DNA from: Austwickia chelonae
GTDB lineage: Bacteria; Actinomycetota; Actinomycetes; Actinomycetales; Dermatophilaceae
Assembly: GCF_003391095.1 (NCBI RefSeq)
Contig: NZ_CP031447.1
Span: 3,564,120 to 3,628,119, forward strand
Direction: 5' to 3'
Length of the DNA stretch: 64,000 nucleotides
Shown here: in pieces, positions 56,978-64,000 of the stretch
Numbering within the stretch: the first letter of the stretch is position 1
Layout of the letters: every line of letters begins with the position of its first letter
Made by a program: the position numbers and the translations under genes
Notes under the pieces: model-generated
What the model was told of the DNA's origin: nothing
Database searches by the model: none
What the model saw: only the letters and a program-made list of their open reading frames with translations

Positions 56978-57023
56978 CTCGTGAGGGGGCGTTGTTTCAC
57001 GTGAAACAACGCCCCCTCACGAG
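56978..57023. terminator. 46-bp perfect palindrome: shared terminator with embedded parS
   Basis: Arms 56978-57000 and 57001-57023 are perfect complements of 23 bp each with no loop. It lies between the convergent trxA and NUDIX genes, where a bidirectional terminator is expected. Its central 16 bases are a perfect parS site. Confidence 0.8.
56993..57008. other. parS: parS centromere site 1
   Basis: TGTTTCACGTGAAACA, the exact bacterial consensus to which ParB binds, 0.66 kb downstream of parB. Confidence 0.95.
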
Positions 57024-57072
57024 TGTTCGGTGATTGTTCCCCAGAGGGTAGCGCCTGCATCAGCGTCTTTTC

Positions 57073-57567
57073 TCAATTTTCAGTGGAAGCAGGTTGTCGA
57101 AATCCCCAGCTCAGAATCTGAGGGAGCTCGCCCTCAGCCAATGCTTGAAATACCCGCCGTTCGTGCGGGACCACAGGGGCCGGAAGATCAGTCAGATTGG
57201 ACCATCTAAATTCTGCTGTCTTCAGGGGTTCTCGCAGAGACAGCTCCCCTTCCCACCAGTCGCAGGCAAAGTAGACATCGACCCGCTGATTGATAGGTTG
57301 CGCATCCTCGTGTCGACGGTGCACCACCGTGAGTGGCACCAAATCTTCTTCGCGAATCGTGACGCCAAGCTCTTCTTCTGCTTCTCGGACTGCGGCCTCA
57401 AAGAAGGTCTCGCCGGCTTCAACATGCCCGGCAGCTCCACATGCCCAGTGACCATCCATGAATCCCGTTCCTTGCCGTAGCTGAAGAAGCACCTGTCGCT
57501 CCCCCTCAACTCGGCGTCGGAAAATCACGTACACAGCAGGGACCAGGGAGAAACGCACAGACTCCAT
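57073..57567 (-). CDS. NUDIX hydrolase
   Basis: The 164-residue protein has a complete Nudix box starting at G-H-V-E-A-G-E-T-F-F-E and continuing through R-E-A-E-E-E-L-G. I cannot name the substrate. ATG 57567 (M-E-S-V-R-F-S) is chosen; TATAGC nine bases upstream suggests an almost leaderless mRNA. The frame is open to 57921, overlapping parB, without support. It sits where mycobacteria have the peptidoglycan regulator gene cwlM, which is not seen here. Confidence 0.85.
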   Translation of the reverse strand: MESVRFSLVPAVYVIFRRRVEGERQVLLQLRQGTGFMDGHWACGAAGHVEAGETFFEAAVREAEEELGVTIREEDLVPLTVVHRRHEDAQPINQRVDVYFACDWWEGELSLREPLKTAEFRWSNLTDLPAPVVPHERRVFQALAEGELPQILSWGFRQPASTEN

Positions 57568-57667
57568 GCACCCCACGCTATAGCCCGCCAGTCTCAGCAG
57601 CCCCTCCAAAGGCAACATGTCCCTATTTAGAGTCCGCCCGAGACTCTTCCTGTGCGCGGGTACAGTC

Positions 57668-58762
57668 CTAGTGGTTGAGAACCTCCATAATGCGATCGAG
57701 ATCTTCCACGGAAGCAAACTCCACGGTGAGGCGCCCTTTACGCTTGCCCATGACCACGCTGACCCGAGTGTCCAGCCGACCGGATAAGACCGCTGCCACC
57801 TCTTCGCACCGACCGTCGGAGACAGGCCCGCTGCGTGTCCGTTTCTTCGGCGTAGGTTCATGTGCCAATGAACCGAGCGCAATAATCTCCTCGACGTTAC
57901 GCACCGAAAGTCCTTCAGCAACGATGCGCTGAGCTAAACGCTCCATGGCTGCCGGTTCATTCAAGCCAAGAAGAGCTCTGGCATGGCCGGCGTTGAGGAC
58001 TCCGGCCGCTACTCGACGGGCGACCAGGGGTGGCAACTTCAGCAAGCGCAAAGTATTCGTAATCTGTGGCCGAGATCGACCGATGCGTTGGGCCAGCTCC
58101 TCGTGCGTACACCCAAAATCATCCAAGAGCTGCTGATAGGCAGCAGCTTCCTCCAACGGATTGAGCTGGCTCCGGTGTAGGTTTTCGAGCAAAGCATCGC
58201 GGAGAAGGTCATCGTCTGTCGTTTCTCGGATGATCGCAGGGATACTGCGCTCACCAGCTTCCTGCGATGCTCGCCATCGGCGTTCTCCCATCACCAGCTC
58301 GAAATGTGCCTGGTCGCCCAGAAACTCATCGGTTCCTTGGGTAGGGGTTACCGGTCGAACAACCACAGGTTGGAGCACGCCAATTTCGCGAATACTGGCG
58401 ACAAGCTCGTCCAACTCATCAGGGTCGAAAACGGTCCGCGGCTGACGCGGGTTGGGACGGATATCAGTCAAGAGAATCTCAGCGAAGTGAGCTCCCGGCA
58501 CCTCGGCAAGGTCGTTGCCTGACCCTGCGGTACAGGCTCGTTGGCCCTCAGCGGAAGCTTTTCCTCCGGATGAACCCCGTGAAGCAGTGACAGGATGATG
58601 CTGCGATCTGCTCTCCGGAGCAGCTGTTGCGGCTGTTTCACGTGAAACATTCGGATGCCTGGCGTCATCCACATCAGGACCCGGCCTTTCCGTTGCTTCA
58701 GGTCCAGTAGGAATGAGTGCACCCAGGCCTCGCCCCAGACCGCGCCGCCGCTCACCAGACAT
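57668..58762 (-). CDS. parB: Chromosome partitioning protein ParB
   Basis: The 364-residue CTP-dependent DNA clamp has an N-terminal ParA-binding peptide ([13 protein letters not shown]), a variable region (30-90), the ParB/Srx domain with G-E-R-R-W-R-A-S and [14 protein letters not shown], a helix-turn-helix ([13 protein letters not shown]) and a C-terminal dimer domain. It loads at parS sites, three of which are nearby, one inside its own gene. Start 58762 overlaps the parA stop by 11 bases. Confidence 0.97.
   Translation of the reverse strand: MSGERRRGLGRGLGALIPTGPEATERPGPDVDDARHPNVSRETAATAAPESRSQHHPVTASRGSSGGKASAEGQRACTAGSGNDLAEVPGAHFAEILLTDIRPNPRQPRTVFDPDELDELVASIREIGVLQPVVVRPVTPTQGTDEFLGDQAHFELVMGERRWRASQEAGERSIPAIIRETTDDDLLRDALLENLHRSQLNPLEEAAAYQQLLDDFGCTHEELAQRIGRSRPQITNTLRLLKLPPLVARRVAAGVLNAGHARALLGLNEPAAMERLAQRIVAEGLSVRNVEEIIALGSLAHEPTPKKRTRSGPVSDGRCEEVAAVLSGRLDTRVSVVMGKRKGRLTVEFASVEDLDRIMEVLNH
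58634..58649. other. parS: parS centromere site 2 (inside parB)
   Basis: Exact TGTTTCACGTGAAACA within the parB coding region, encoding residues about 38-43 (N-V-S-R-E-T). Confidence 0.95.
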
Positions 58763-59666
58763 CTTCGACCTCCATCATCGCGATCTCCGCCGCTGCGTCA
58801 GCATAAGACAGTGCTGCGGTGCTAGCAGGGTCATAGGACATCACCGTCAGACCATGGCTTGGGGCCTCAGAGACTCGAACCGAACGCGGAACCCTGGTTT
58901 TGAGGACCTGATCGGGGAAATGATGACGCACTTCTTCAGCAACTTGGGCAGACAGCTTCGTTCGGGCGTCGTACATCGTCAGCAGGATGGCAGACAAGTG
59001 CAGTTCAGGGTTGAGGTGTTTCTGGATCATCTCGATGTTCTTCAGGAGCATCGAGAGCCCCTCCAGCGCGTAGTACTCACATTGAATCGGGATGAGAACC
59101 TCGTCACCGGCCACAAAAGCGTTGAGAGTAAGTAGACCCAGGCTCGGCGGGCAGTCGATCAACACAAAATCAGGGGCAAGAGTGCCACATTGGTCAAGGT
59201 AGTTGGCCAAGGCTTTCTTCAGCCTGGTCTCCCGAGCTACAAAGGAGATCAACTCGACCTCCGCACCAGCCAGGTCAATCGTCGCCGGCACGCAGGAAAG
59301 TCGCTCAATATCAGCGCACGGCTGGACGACCTCAGCGATGGGGATGTCGTCGATCAACACCTCGTAGATTCCCGGCGTACCTGGCCTGTGTGCGATCCCT
59401 AGCGCAGTACTCGCATTTCCTTGTGGGTCGCTGTCGATGACAAGTACGCGTAGACCTGCTAACGCCAATGCAGCAGCCATATTGACTGCAGTCGTGGTCT
59501 TTCCCACGCCGCCTTTCTGATTGGCGATAGTCATGACACGAGGCTTGGTCGGACGCCTGAGCTGAACCTGCTGTTCTTCGCTACGTGTATTGCTGTCAGC
59601 GGAGACGGATGCACCCGGTGCGTCCGTGATGTTCCCCTTGTTGTCAGTATGCATATTTCGTCTCAT
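58752..59666 (-). CDS. parA: Chromosome partitioning ATPase ParA
   Basis: The 304-residue protein has the deviant Walker A box [18 protein letters not shown], and I-D-C-P-P-S-L-G. With ParB and parS it segregates the chromosome origins. The first 40 residues are polar and variable. ATG 59666 is used; ATG 59654 is a possible alternative. Order rsmG-parA-parB is as in most Gram-positive bacteria. Confidence 0.97.
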   Translation of the reverse strand: MRRNMHTDNKGNITDAPGASVSADSNTRSEEQQVQLRRPTKPRVMTIANQKGGVGKTTTAVNMAAALALAGLRVLVIDSDPQGNASTALGIAHRPGTPGIYEVLIDDIPIAEVVQPCADIERLSCVPATIDLAGAEVELISFVARETRLKKALANYLDQCGTLAPDFVLIDCPPSLGLLTLNAFVAGDEVLIPIQCEYYALEGLSMLLKNIEMIQKHLNPELHLSAILLTMYDARTKLSAQVAEEVRHHFPDQVLKTRVPRSVRVSEAPSHGLTVMSYDPASTAALSYADAAAEIAMMEVEDVW

Positions 59667-60018
59667 TACCTGTCTGCGGCGCTCTTCTCACGAGCGTTGA
59701 GCTGGGCTTAGCCCGGTCGACTCCTGACCGAGCGTAACCCTCACCGTGTCCTTGTGGAACCAAGGAGTCCGGGCGCGCCCAATCATCAGCCCTGGGAAAA
59801 GGTTCTGTTTCACGTGAAACAACCGCAGTGATGAAGAGAGGAATCTGACAGACAACTCAGTCTGCTTCACGGATCAGTCGACCCAAACCGGGTGCGAAAA
59901 CCTGCTCGCTCACGAACCCATCAACGATTCGGGCAGCGCCATATTGCATACTCGGCGGCCATGGATCATAGAGCGGACATGACATCATCAGTACAAGCAA
60001 GCATTCTACTGAAACCGA
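59667..60018. other. rsmG-parA intergenic region with parS
   Basis: These 352 bases contain no gene. The parS site at 59806-59821 lies 140 bases before parA. I see no other firm signal; a promoter for parA is expected between 59680 and 59800 but not placed. Confidence 0.5.
59806..59821. other. parS: parS centromere site 3 (upstream of parA)
   Basis: Exact TGTTTCACGTGAAACA in the parA upstream region. Confidence 0.95.
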
Positions 60019-60801
60019 TCAGGAGGAGTGCCGCCTACGCTCTCGGCCGGTCTTGCCCGAGGTGCTCCCCATTCCCCGCTTTGCGCGCGAAGACATCCGT
60101 TTGGCCTTCGCTCCCCGCGCGCCCTTCGGGCCCAGGGTCAAGGAGGCCACTGTAGTCGGCGGGTCAACCACTCCAACACCTGCTGTGACGATATCAGCGC
60201 CGATGAACCCTAATTTTTGCAAAGCAGGCATGTCTTGATGAAGCTCTTCGGCCACCGAGGCACCCTTCAGAGCCATAAGCTTCCCACCCGGCTCCAGAAG
60301 GGGCGCGCACCACGTACCAAGATTGACCAGACGCGAAACAGCGCGAGCTGTGACGAACGAGGCAAGAAGATCACCGTGGAAGACCTCCGCTTTGCCCCTG
60401 CGGATCTCCACAGTCTCCAGCCCTAACGCGGCAACGGTCTCCTCCAACCACACCGTACGGCGCAGAAGAGGTTCGACCAACACGATCCGGATATCCGGTC
60501 TGGCTATGGCTAGAGGGATCCCCGGAAGCCCTGCCCCTGAACCGACATCGATCACTGTCGCACCGTCTGGGATGAGCTCACCCACAACGCCGCAGTTGAG
60601 AACATGCCGTTCCCAGAGCCGAGGCACCTCACGAGGTCCGATCAATCCGTGCCGGACTCCGCTGTCTGCCAACCTTTCGACATAGGTGCGAGCTAGCGAA
60701 AGCCTGTCTTGGAAGCAGTCAGCGGCACCCGGAGGTGCTTCAGGTATCTCACTCAGCAGTTCATCCGCAGAAGCGAGATCCACCTTCGGCGAGTCGGACA
60801 C
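60019..60801 (-). CDS. rsmG: 16S rRNA (guanine-N7) methyltransferase RsmG
   Basis: The 260-residue protein has the SAM-binding core V-I-D-V-G-S-G-A-G-L-P-G-I-P-L-A and the G-P-R-E-V-P-R-L-W-E-R-H motif. It methylates a guanine of 16S rRNA (G527 in E. coli). The C-terminal 35 residues are strongly basic and low-complexity, longer than in E. coli. GTG 60801 with AGGGA six bases upstream is used rather than the frame start 60858, which would overlap jag. Confidence 0.95.
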   Translation of the reverse strand: MSDSPKVDLASADELLSEIPEAPPGAADCFQDRLSLARTYVERLADSGVRHGLIGPREVPRLWERHVLNCGVVGELIPDGATVIDVGSGAGLPGIPLAIARPDIRIVLVEPLLRRTVWLEETVAALGLETVEIRRGKAEVFHGDLLASFVTARAVSRLVNLGTWCAPLLEPGGKLMALKGASVAEELHQDMPALQKLGFIGADIVTAGVGVVDPPTTVASLTLGPKGARGAKAKRMSSRAKRGMGSTSGKTGRERRRHSS

Positions 60802-60820
60802 GACGGTTCCCTGCCGAGTT

Positions 60821-61417
60821 TCAGTTGGGGTACACCACGACAAAACGGCGCGGTTCAACGCCGTCTGACTCGCTCACCAGGCCGGAGGCAAGAACCTCAT
60901 CATGGACGACCTTGCGCTCAAAAGCTGTCATCGGGTGCAGCGCAACCTTGTCCGCACCATTACGCACCTTCGCGATGGCTTCACGAGCTTCGCCCAGCAC
61001 CAGGCGACGGCGCCCAGCACGATGGCCCGCCACATCCAACATCAGCCGGGACCGGTCACCGGTCGATGCCTGCACCGCCAGCCTGGTCAGCTCCTGGAGT
61101 GCTTCCAAGACCTGGCCCTCGGTACCGACCAGGCGACGCGGAACCCGTCCGTCCTCCGAGTCCACGATAGCCACAGCGGCCCGGTCGCCATCGACGTCCA
61201 CATCGATATCGCCGTCGAGATCAGCGATGTCCAGAAGCCTTTCAAGGAAATCGGCGGCGACCTCGCCTTCTCGCTCTAGCTGCATCGCGCGTTCCTTTGT
61301 CAGAGGTTTGGCCGCGCGTCCAGAGGCTCCATTCGTCACGGTGGGTTCTTCGTCACGCTCATTGCGTGTGGCAACGACTGTGTCGTTCTCGCGGCTGGCG
61401 ACCTGCTGCTCCGTCAT
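60821..61417 (-). CDS. jag: RNA-binding protein Jag/KhpB (KH and R3H domains)
   Basis: The 198-residue protein has a polar N-terminus (1-45), a KH-like domain (about 55-130, R-R-L-V-G-T-E-G-Q-V-L-E-A-L-Q as the GxxG-type loop) and an R3H domain (about 135-198; M-T-A-F-E-R-K-V-V-H-D, then S-D-G-V-E-P-R-R-F-V-V). Lacks the Jag N-terminal domain, as usual in actinobacteria. It binds RNA and affects cell wall genes in other bacteria. It lies between yidC and rsmG in the conserved operon. Confidence 0.95.
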   Translation of the reverse strand: MTEQQVASRENDTVVATRNERDEEPTVTNGASGRAAKPLTKERAMQLEREGEVAADFLERLLDIADLDGDIDVDVDGDRAAVAIVDSEDGRVPRRLVGTEGQVLEALQELTRLAVQASTGDRSRLMLDVAGHRAGRRRLVLGEAREAIAKVRNGADKVALHPMTAFERKVVHDEVLASGLVSESDGVEPRRFVVVYPN

Positions 61418-61547
61418 GTGAATTCTCCTGAGGCTACGCGAATTTGGTATGTCCGCGGGGGTTCTGAGTAGCTCATGACATTGACCCGGGCTCCGGCTCT
61501 GCCGAGCAGTGAGATCGACGAAAGCGATGCCCCATGCCGTCGGCTGG

Positions 61548-62534
61548 TTAGCGCTTCTTCTTGCGTCGTACCGGCTGCTGACGCTGGCCGGAGAGTTTCT
61601 TCAGGTTGTCCTGTACAGCCGACTCGCTCTGCTCCTCCGAGGAATCTCCGTTGTGGAGGCCCGGCAGCGAGAAAGACTTGTGCTCTTTGCCTGCACGACG
61701 GCGGCGCTCGGCCAGATCCTTCTCGGCCTGGCTGCCAGGAGCAGGCATCCGCTTGATGACGTAGTACTGCTGACCTGCGGTCCACAGGTTAGTGACCAGC
61801 CAGTAGATAAGAACGCCGATCGGGAAGTTGATACCGGAGACCGCAAAGATGATCGGCATCAGGTAGAGCAAGATCTTCTGCTGTTGCGCGAAGGGGTTGT
61901 CCAGCGCAGAGGCCGGCATGTTCTTCCGCATCAGCTGGTGCTGCGTCCAGAAAGTCGTCGCCGACATCAAGATGATCATGATGACGGTGAGGATTTTCGC
62001 CTCGGTCGACCCAGAGTAAAGGAAGGTGCTGCTCAGCGGAGCGCCGAAAATCGTCGAGCTGTCTGCTTGCTTGGCAAGGGCAGCCGTGAGCGGACCTGCG
62101 GCATGGACCCCACTCTGTGGGTCGGCCACCCTACCGAGGTTGTTGAGCACGCTGAACAGTGCGAAAAAGATCGGCATCTGCAGCAAGATCGGCATACACG
62201 AGCTGAAGGGGTTCGTCCCGGTGCGCTTGTACAACGCCATCGTCTCTTCGTTGCGCGCACGCACGGAGTCCGGGTCGGTCTTGCCCTTGTACTTGTTGTT
62301 GATCTTCTGCACTTCAGGCTGGATGAGCTGCATCCGCCGGGAGGACTCGATCTGCTTCACGAACAACGGGATCAGCAGCACACGAACAAGAACCACGAGA
62401 CCTGCAATCGAAGCAGACCAGGTCCATCCACTTGCAGCGGGCGCTCCGACAGCAGTGAACAAGGTGTGGAACCCGACGAGGATCCACTCGACAGCCCACC
62501 GAAGTGGCCAGAGCATCTGGTCATACCAAGACAT
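61548..62534 (-). CDS. yidC: Membrane protein insertase YidC
   Basis: The 328-residue insertase has five or so membrane segments with the YidC core (V-R-V-L-L-I-P-L-F-V-K-Q-I-E-S-S-R-R-M, N-P-F-S-S-C-M-P-I-L-L-Q-M-P-I-F) and a basic C-terminal tail ending R-R-K-K-K-R that contacts the ribosome. Its ATG shares one base with the yidD stop. A 130-base gap separates it from jag. Confidence 0.96.
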   Translation of the reverse strand: MSWYDQMLWPLRWAVEWILVGFHTLFTAVGAPAASGWTWSASIAGLVVLVRVLLIPLFVKQIESSRRMQLIQPEVQKINNKYKGKTDPDSVRARNEETMALYKRTGTNPFSSCMPILLQMPIFFALFSVLNNLGRVADPQSGVHAAGPLTAALAKQADSSTIFGAPLSSTFLYSGSTEAKILTVIMIILMSATTFWTQHQLMRKNMPASALDNPFAQQQKILLYLMPIIFAVSGINFPIGVLIYWLVTNLWTAGQQYYVIKRMPAPGSQAEKDLAERRRRAGKEHKSFSLPGLHNGDSSEEQSESAVQDNLKKLSGQRQQPVRRKKKR

Positions 62535-63013
62535 CAGTGCATTCCTCGTCTCATGTGGGCACTTCGCCCAGTTCCTTCATCATCCGGCACTGATTTTCGT
62601 CCCGGATGACTTTCGCTGCTCACGCACGTGCAGGGAAAAACAGCCTGTTGCTCGCCGATGCCCTGCTGAACATCATCGCCCAACTGTGCCCATTCAGCTT
62701 CACGTCGTTCGGCCTGGGTCCGATGAGCTTCCCAATCCGGACGTCCATCGGACCTCCGGGGAGGAACATGATCCACCCCGCCTGCACACCACGGGTGACA
62801 TCGCCCAAGCCTGCGCGCTCCCAGCCACGTGCCACGTAACACTCCGAAACGACGAAGTGACTCCAACGCATATGCCGAACAGCTTGGGTAGTACCGGCAA
62901 GACCTGGGCAGCAAAGGGGAGAGCAGCAATTGGTACGCGCGGACCAGCACTTCGAGCGGCCACGAGAACAACCGTGCGAGAAATCCTGGGCGCTCCACCG
63001 CTACCTGCTTCAT
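62534..63013 (-). CDS. yidD: Membrane protein insertion efficiency factor YidD
   Basis: The 159-residue protein has the YidD core Y-Q-L-L-L-S-P-L-L-P-R-S-C-R-Y-Y-P-S-C-S-A-Y and G-R-C-H-P-W-C-A-G-G-V-D-H-V-P. The C-terminal tail (about 90-159) makes it longer than most family members. It helps membrane protein insertion with YidC. Start overlaps the rnpA stop. Confidence 0.95.
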   Translation of the reverse strand: MKQVAVERPGFLARLFSWPLEVLVRAYQLLLSPLLPRSCRYYPSCSAYALESLRRFGVLRGTWLGARRLGRCHPWCAGGVDHVPPRRSDGRPDWEAHRTQAERREAEWAQLGDDVQQGIGEQQAVFPCTCVSSESHPGRKSVPDDEGTGRSAHMRRGMH

Positions 63014-63351
63014 CGAGTCAGTACCGAGGATATTTGACGATCGAGATCTCGTGCTAGCTGCTCGTAGGAAGCGTTGGCCGCGGTCGGCCTGGCTCTGATG
63101 ACCAGATCGATTCCTGCGGGCAGCTCAGCGATGTGTGTCTTCATCAACGCTCTGACCCGACGCTTGGTTCGGTTACGGACCACGGCGTTTCCAACGGCTT
63201 TGGACACGACGAGACCGACGCGCGGCGGTGCCCCCGCTCGAGCGTCGGTCTTGGTCGCGTGCACCACAAGCCGCGGGCCGCCACTTCGACGGCTACGGAC
63301 CGCTGCTGCAAAGTCCGCCTTGTCGCGAAGGCGGTGACGTGCAGGCAGCAC
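63010..63351 (-). CDS. rnpA: Ribonuclease P protein component
   Basis: The 113-residue basic protein has the RNase P protein motif V-R-N-R-T-K-R-R-V-R-A-L and starts M-L-P-A-R-H-R-L-R. With the RNA subunit it matures tRNA 5' ends. GTG 63351 is used. It lies 11 bases after rpmH. Confidence 0.96.
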   Translation of the reverse strand: MLPARHRLRDKADFAAAVRSRRSGGPRLVVHATKTDARAGAPPRVGLVVSKAVGNAVVRNRTKRRVRALMKTHIAELPAGIDLVIRARPTAANASYEQLARDLDRQISSVLTR

Positions 63352-63362
63352 GCCGCCTACGC

Positions 63363-63500
63363 TCAGGCCGAGAGTTCCGAGCGGCCCTTGCGACGACGCG
63401 CGGCAAGGATGGCACGCCCTGCGCGGGTCGCCATACGCTTACGGAAACCGTGCGTCTTGGCGCGACGACGGTTGTTGGGCTGGAAAGTGCGCTTGGTCAC
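63363..63500 (-). CDS. rpmH: Ribosomal protein bL34
   Basis: A 45-residue basic protein read from GTG 63500 ([20 protein letters not shown]) to TGA 63363-63365, with R-K-G-R-S-E-L-S-A at the end. GGAG lies seven bases upstream. It is the first gene of the rpmH-rnpA-yidD-yidC-jag-rsmG-parA-parB series, directly beside the expected dnaA. Confidence 0.96.
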   Translation of the reverse strand: MTKRTFQPNNRRRAKTHGFRKRMATRAGRAILAARRRKGRSELSA

Positions 63501-64000
63501 GATGGTCTCCGGTCACGAGCGGGTTTGACGGCCGGCCTCCTGGCCGCGATCGGACACCCACGCAACACCGATGACGAGACCAGAGCTCTTCATCTGGAGA
63601 GCCAGACCCTCACCACTGCGCATGGGCATGCGAAGACGGCCATGATTGGCCTATAGGGGAACGGTACTTGCCCAGCCGAACATGGGTCAAACCACAAAGT
63701 CCCCTAGACGTGATATGCAGGACATTCCTGTGTCCGAAACCTGTTGTCGTCTCTGTCCGGACCGCTGAGAGAAGTCCAGGAAGGTGACCGAAAAACTCAC
63801 CATCGCTCTTCTTTAGAAGCACGCTTAACCTTCGGCATCTCGGTCTTCCCACGCGGGAAAGAACAGGTCAGAAGCCATACACATATGTTGATAAACCTGT
63901 GGACAACTCTGCGTCGTGCTGGTCTGCACAACTCTGTCGCGCGTACGATGACGGTCTGCCCCTATCCGGGTGCCATAGCGTCTACCAGCAGGGATACTCC
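63501..64000. promoter_or_regulatory. rpmH-dnaA intergenic region
   Basis: No gene is seen in this 500-base end of the window; dnaA is expected beyond it on the plus strand. DnaA-box-like TGTTGATAA (63886-63894, one mismatch) and TGTGGACAA (63898-63906, exact) stand in tandem three bases apart, and a weaker TCTGCACAA lies at 63923. TACGAT (63944-63949) could be a dnaA -10. Confidence 0.6.
63661..63690 (-). promoter_or_regulatory. rpmH: rpmH promoter
   Basis: On the minus strand TTGACC (63685-63690), 18 bases, TACCGT (63661-63666). Transcription would start near 63654, giving a leader of about 150 bases. Confidence 0.55.

Noticed and set aside
61509..63057. Two long plus-strand frames opposite yidC/yidD
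   Set aside because: Antisense to strongly conserved genes; no recognisable protein.

Overview
The window looks like part of the chromosome of a high-GC Gram-positive bacterium (Actinomycetota). Gene content suggests Micrococcales, possibly a Dermatophilaceae-like lineage; that placement is inference from gene order and codon use, with no database search. Evidence for an actinobacterium is the order cca(-) / NUDIX / DUF6049 protein / murJ / pseudokinase / sigM / anti-sigma / trxB / trxA / NUDIX(-) / parB-parA-rsmG-jag-yidC-yidD-rnpA-rpmH(-), which ends just before the expected dnaA, and the block rpsF-ssb-rpsR-rplI with ponA and ino1 close by. Many genes show a -10 hexamer only 6-7 bases before the start codon, the mark of leaderless transcripts. 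No rRNA, tRNA or CRISPR array was seen.

1-3.5 kb: a lactococcin 972-type bacteriocin cassette. It has a secreted small protein (cut by the left edge), a large multi-pass membrane protein, a MacB-like ABC ATPase and a small membrane protein. 3.8-8.65 kb: a PhzF-like enzyme, a TPR-like protein, dnaB interrupted in frame by a 366-residue intein with a decayed endonuclease core, then an 857-bp non-coding stretch full of DnaA-box-like 9-mers. 8.65-13.5 kb: MATE exporter, GntR/UTRA regulator, galE and a CaiB/BaiF-like protein.

13.5-33.9 kb: a surface-polysaccharide locus. A nine-gene, tightly overlapping minus-strand operon holds three glycosyltransferase genes plus a two-domain GT2-GT4 fusion, CDP-alcohol phosphatidyltransferase, Wzz-like protein, Tat-exported GDPD, Wzx-like flippase and rmlA. 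Divergent from it are a TagD-like cytidylyltransferase, rmlB and an rmlC-rmlD fusion, preceded by a structured leader. Then come a Wzy-like polymerase, a very large secreted propeller/LamG/PKD protein and a lipoprotein. Together these make dTDP-rhamnose and assemble and export a rhamnose-containing polymer, possibly carrying glycerol-phosphate (inference). The locus, with galE, MATE and an IS5-like element (34.28-35.23 kb), separates dnaB from rplI.

35.3-45.5 kb: rpsF-ssb-rpsR-rplI, a GT87-like membrane protein, ponA, ino1 and a TetR/ABC-2 efflux operon whose promoter spacer holds a palindromic operator. 45.4-64 kb: the conserved origin-proximal region. It includes a stand-alone pseudokinase with four T-[QR]-P-L motifs after murJ, an ECF-type promoter ahead of the anti-sigma gene, an exact GGAAT-N18-GTT (SigR-type) promoter ahead of trxBA, and three perfect parS sites. 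One parS sits at the centre of a 46-bp perfect palindrome that probably also terminates two convergent genes. The right edge contains the rpmH promoter and DnaA boxes of the dnaA upstream region.
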